Shown: one piece after another, positions 5,982 through 8,701 of the stretch
How the letters are laid out: each line of letters begins with the position of its first letter
Numbering within the stretch: position 1 is the stretch's first letter
Assembly: GCA_029934775.1 (NCBI GenBank)
Contig: JAOZLO010000095.1
Span: 1-8,701 of the forward strand
Reading direction: 5' to 3'
Length of the DNA stretch: 8,701 nt
Source of the DNA: Desulfocapsaceae bacterium
GTDB taxonomy: Bacteria; Desulfobacterota; Desulfobulbia; Desulfobulbales; Desulfocapsaceae
Position numbers and translations under genes: made by a program
Notes under the pieces: generated by a model
The model's database searches: none
The model's input: the letters and a program-made list of their open reading frames with translations, nothing else
Told to the model about the DNA's origin: nothing

Positions 5982-8039
5982 ATGCAGGATACAAATATGA
6001 TTAGAAATATTGCAATATTTGGTCATGGTAATTGTGGTAAAACTTCACTTGCCGAGGCTATGCTTTACACTGCTGGAAAAATCAACAGACTTGGAAAAGT
6101 CGATGAAGGCAGTTCTGCCATGGATTATGAAGATGAAGAGATTGGCAGAAATATTTCCATCAGTTCAAGTTTTCATAATTATTCCTGGAAGAAACATGAA
6201 GTTTTCCTTATTGACACTCCGGGCGACGATAACTTCCTCAATGAAGCCCTTTTTGCCTCCCATATATGTGATAGTGCCCTGTTTACCATTGGTGCCGTAC
6301 TTGGGGTTAAAGGACAGACAGTCAAATTTGCAAACATTGTAAAGGACAAAAATCTTCCCACTGTTATTGCTGTCAATAAAATGGATCGTGAAAGGGCGGA
6401 TTTTTCTAAAACACTTGCAGAGATTAAAAAATCTCTGCCATTTACTCCTGTGGTACTGCAGCTCCCAATTGGCGCTGAAGATAATTTTAAAGGGTATGTG
6501 GATATCGTTACGGGAAAAGCATTCCTTTTCGATGGGACTAAAGGGACAGTGACTGAATCAGATGTTCCTGCTGATCTTGCTGATGAAGTAGCCTTGTATA
6601 ATGAAAGCCTGATGGAAAGTGTTGCTGAAACGGATGATGACCTTATAGAAAAATTCCTCGAAGAAGGCGAGTTGAATGAAGACGAAGTGAGGATTGGACT
6701 GAGAAACGGTATCGTAAGCGGTGCACTTGCACCTGTCTGTGTGTGTGCTGCTACCCTGAATATGGGGGCAGCACCACTCCTTGACTTTATAAATACGTAT
6801 ATGCCGTCTCCGGTTGACTTGCCGCCAATTTCAGCAACCCGGTCCGAAAGTGATGAAGTTATTGAAATAAAACCCTCCGTTGACGAACCATTTGCAGCAC
6901 TGGTTTTTAAGACTATGGCTGATCCCTATGCCGGTAGATTGACTCTTTTCAGAGTATTCAGCGGGATCCTGAAGGGTGATAGTTTCTATAATTCCAGCAA
7001 GAAGGAATCTGAACGATTCGGTCAACTTTATGTTCTTGAAGGGAAGGAGCAGAAACCTGTAGAGAGTGCTGGACCTGGTATGATTATTGCGGTTGCAAAA
7101 TTAAAAGAGACCACAACTGGTGATACTCTCTGTGATGTTGGAAACCCAGTTGTTTTTGAAAAACCTGTACCGTACAGGCCCGTTATATCTTTTGCCGTAA
7201 GTGCTCAGAAAGGAGCAGAAGAGAAGGTGTTTTCCTCAATCACAAAGATGCTTGATGAAGATTTAACCTTGATGCTTACTCGACAAACTCAGACAAAGCA
7301 AATTCTACTTTCCGGTGTAGGGCAGGTGCATCTTGATGTTGTCGGCTCAAGGATTAAGAGGAAATTTGGTGTTGAACTGGAATTGTCGGTCCCTAAAATC
7401 CCTTATATGGAAACTATCCGGTCTTCGGCACGGGTTCAGGGTAAACATAAGAAACAGAGTGGCGGGCGAGGGCAGTATGGTGACTGCTGGATTGAAATAT
7501 CACCACTTCCGGGTAAGGGTTATGAATTTCTTGACAAGATCGTTGGTGGTGTTATTCCTCAACAGTACAGACCTGCGGTTGATAAAGGTATCCAGGAAGC
7601 CATGGAGAAGGGAGTTCTTGCTGGATATCCTCTTATTGATGTACAAATAGCTCTTGTTGATGGTTCTTTTCACAATGTCGATTCTTCTGAAATGGCATTT
7701 AAGATTGCAGGCTCACTTGCCTTTAAAAAAGGGGCACAGGAAGCCGGACTTGTTCTGCTTGAGCCGTATATGAATATGGAAATCAGAGTGGGTAAAGACA
7801 ATGTCGGCGATGTAATGGGTGACCTGAATTCAAGGCGTGGCAAGGTCATGGGCATGGATTCGGACGAGAAAGCAGAAATCATCAATGCCCAGGTTCCACA
7901 GGCTGAAATTCAATCATACGCAACAGAATTAACATCAATGACAGGTGGCCTTGGTACTTTTACAGTGGAGTTTTCCCACTATGAGGATGTTCCGGCTCAA
8001 ATAGCAGAAAAAATTATTGAAAAGTCAAAAGAGTCCTGA
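5982..8039 (+). CDS. fusA2: Elongation factor G paralogue (EF-G-like / FusA2-type translational GTPase)
   Basis: A 685-residue translational GTPase with the five-domain EF-G layout. G1 is GHGNCGKT (residues 14-21), G4 is NKMD (132-135), and PIGAEDNFKGYVDIV (162-176) is typical of the G domain. Domain II spans about 300-395 and domain III about 398-470. Domain IV begins near 475 with GGRGQYG (494-500) and keeps GSFHNVDSSEMAF (561-573), including the His expected at the decoding-site tip. Domain V carries GDVMGDLNSRRG (609-620). Two switch positions differ from housekeeping EF-G. G3 reads DTPGDD, so the catalytic His is Asp82 (codon 6225-6227). Switch I has Ser-rich ISISSS where EF-G has ITITSA. 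Such changes are known in EF-G-like second copies, so this is probably not the main translocase, and slower or altered GTP hydrolysis is inferred. It is not next to ribosomal protein or EF-Tu genes, which also argues for a paralogue. The start has AGGAG six bases upstream; a second ATG at codon 6 lacks that support. Confidence 0.93.
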   Translation: MQDTNMIRNIAIFGHGNCGKTSLAEAMLYTAGKINRLGKVDEGSSAMDYEDEEIGRNISISSSFHNYSWKKHEVFLIDTPGDDNFLNEALFASHICDSALFTIGAVLGVKGQTVKFANIVKDKNLPTVIAVNKMDRERADFSKTLAEIKKSLPFTPVVLQLPIGAEDNFKGYVDIVTGKAFLFDGTKGTVTESDVPADLADEVALYNESLMESVAETDDDLIEKFLEEGELNEDEVRIGLRNGIVSGALAPVCVCAATLNMGAAPLLDFINTYMPSPVDLPPISATRSESDEVIEIKPSVDEPFAALVFKTMADPYAGRLTLFRVFSGILKGDSFYNSSKKESERFGQLYVLEGKEQKPVESAGPGMIIAVAKLKETTTGDTLCDVGNPVVFEKPVPYRPVISFAVSAQKGAEEKVFSSITKMLDEDLTLMLTRQTQTKQILLSGVGQVHLDVVGSRIKRKFGVELELSVPKIPYMETIRSSARVQGKHKKQSGGRGQYGDCWIEISPLPGKGYEFLDKIVGGVIPQQYRPAVDKGIQEAMEKGVLAGYPLIDVQIALVDGSFHNVDSSEMAFKIAGSLAFKKGAQEAGLVLLEPYMNMEIRVGKDNVGDVMGDLNSRRGKVMGMDSDEKAEIINAQVPQAEIQSYATELTSMTGGLGTFTVEFSHYEDVPAQIAEKIIEKSKES

Positions 8040-8054
8040 ACATAATGCCCTGCG

Positions 8055-8106
8055 GGCAGGCTGAAGGCTTTTAGGCTAACAGCCTTCAGTCTACAGCCTG
8101 TCTTTT
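8055..8106 (+). terminator. Compound-hairpin intrinsic terminator after the EF-G paralogue
   Basis: A perfect 9-bp stem, CTGAAGGCT (8061-8069) with AGCCTTCAG (8081-8089), has an 11-base loop. An outer stem CAGG (8057-8060) pairs with CCTG (8097-8100), extended by G-T and G-C pairs. TTTT follows at 8103-8106. It starts 16 bases after the stop codon and separates this gene from the molybdenum cofactor gene. A smaller GCCC-N3-GGGC hairpin (8047-8057) precedes and partly competes with it. The nested CAGGCT/AGCCTG repeats also resemble dispersed intergenic palindromes. Confidence 0.6.
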
Positions 8107-8155
8107 GCTTATGGAAAAATTTTATTTTCCCGATGCATAAATATTATTTTGCAAT

Positions 8156-8692
8156 ATGAATACTGAAAAAAAAAGATTTACATTTGCTGTCCTTACCTTA
8201 AGTGACAAGGGGGCCCGGGGGGAACGTGAGGATACCAGCGGAGCCTATATCAAGGAGACACTCCTAAAAAATGGATATGAGCTCCAGTCATACAGTATCG
8301 TTCCCGATAACAAGCAACGAATTATCGAGTCACTGATTGAGCTCACTGATAAGCAGAAACTTGCACTCATCGTAACTACTGGAGGAACGGGTGTTTCTCC
8401 TACAGATATTACCCCTGAAGCGATGGAGGAGGTTATTGAACGGGAAGTTCCTGGTATGGCGGAAGCTATGCGCGCTGCAAGTTTACTGAAAACTTCAAGA
8501 GCAATGCTTTCACGGGGGAAAGTGGGAATCCGAGGTGAAAGCCTGATTATAAATTTACCGGGAAGCTTGAAGGCTGCACGAGAAAATTTAGAGGTGGTTT
8601 TGCCGGTATTAGTTCACGCTCTTGAAAAAATCAGGGGTGAAACCAGTGACTGCGGTGTACCCTGGAAGGCTGTCGAAGAAGACATTTTCTAG
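8156..8692 (+). CDS. mog: MogA/MoaB-family molybdopterin adenylyltransferase
   Basis: A cytoplasmic enzyme of molybdenum cofactor synthesis. The MogA family adenylates molybdopterin before metal insertion by MoeA. The 178 residues cover the whole MoCF-binding domain: LTLSDKGARGEREDTSG (13-29), VPDN with Asp51, TTGGTGVSPTDITPEA (74-89) with Asp84, and GIRGESLIINLPGS (124-137). By alignment by eye, Asp51 and Asp84 match the functional Asp49 and Asp82 of E. coli MogA. The length is between E. coli MoaB (170) and MogA (195), and I cannot fully separate the two; the retained motifs favour an active enzyme. The start ATG lacks a Shine-Dalgarno, but the family N terminus begins right after it, and no better upstream start is seen. 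A TATTAT box (8142-8147) lies only eight bases before the ATG, which would suit a leaderless message. A probable terminator upstream suggests its own promoter. A molybdenum- or tungsten-enzyme-rich anaerobe would be a natural host. Confidence 0.92.
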   Translation: MNTEKKRFTFAVLTLSDKGARGEREDTSGAYIKETLLKNGYELQSYSIVPDNKQRIIESLIELTDKQKLALIVTTGGTGVSPTDITPEAMEEVIEREVPGMAEAMRAASLLKTSRAMLSRGKVGIRGESLIINLPGSLKAARENLEVVLPVLVHALEKIRGETSDCGVPWKAVEEDIF

Positions 8693-8701
8693 ATGGCTCC
8701 T

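Noticed and set aside
6010..6342. Plus-strand ORF of 110 residues inside the EF-G paralogue
   Set aside because: It is an out-of-frame shadow of the GTPase domain, which carries the G motifs in the main frame.
8693..8701. ATG GCT CCT directly after the molybdenum cofactor gene's TAG, a possible next gene start
   Set aside because: Only three codons are visible and no good Shine-Dalgarno precedes it, so a gene cannot be supported.

Overview
The window looks like chromosomal DNA of a Gram-negative, AT-leaning bacterium. The mix of an EF-G paralogue with an altered G3 motif, a large HEAT/cyclic-nucleotide-binding/PilZ protein, MurJ and a MogA/MoaB protein fits a deltaproteobacterial (Desulfobacterota-type) genome. 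That assignment is inference from gene content and protein style, not from a marker such as rRNA. There are no RNA genes, CRISPR arrays, phage genes or intact transposase genes.

Layout. (1) 1-1198, minus strand: a beta-ketoacyl-ACP synthase with an intact Cys-His-His triad, cut off by the window edge about ten residues before its expected end. (2) 1199-1574: a divergent intergenic region holding a roughly 157-bp imperfect palindrome that resembles a MITE or other non-coding repeat, plus a dyad that could be an operator. (3) 1575-3908, plus strand: a 777-residue protein with alpha-helical HEAT-like repeats, a Crp-type nucleotide-binding fold with a degenerate ligand cassette, and a PilZ domain at the C terminus. 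(4) 3909-4042: a short convergent gap with two hairpins. (5) 4043-5638, minus strand: murJ, the lipid II flippase, starting at TTG. (6) 5639-5981: a divergent intergenic region with a good sigma70-like promoter facing right and a roughly 160-nt leader that contains an 18-codon ORF with its own Shine-Dalgarno. (7) 5982-8039, plus strand: an EF-G paralogue with Asp in place of the catalytic switch-II His. (8) 8040-8155: a compound hairpin followed by TTTT, a likely terminator. (9) 8156-8692, plus strand: a MogA/MoaB molybdenum cofactor protein, with a bare ATG at the very edge of the window.

How the genes relate. The gene order does not form one operon: transcription directions are minus, plus, minus, plus, plus, and the last two genes are separated by a probable terminator. 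The genes serve acyl-chain synthesis, second-messenger signalling, cell-wall precursor export, translation and molybdenum cofactor synthesis. No new multi-gene system is evident. The items most worth a second look are the HEAT-CNB-PilZ protein, the palindromic element upstream of the ketosynthase, the EF-G paralogue with altered G motifs, and the leader ORF in front of it.
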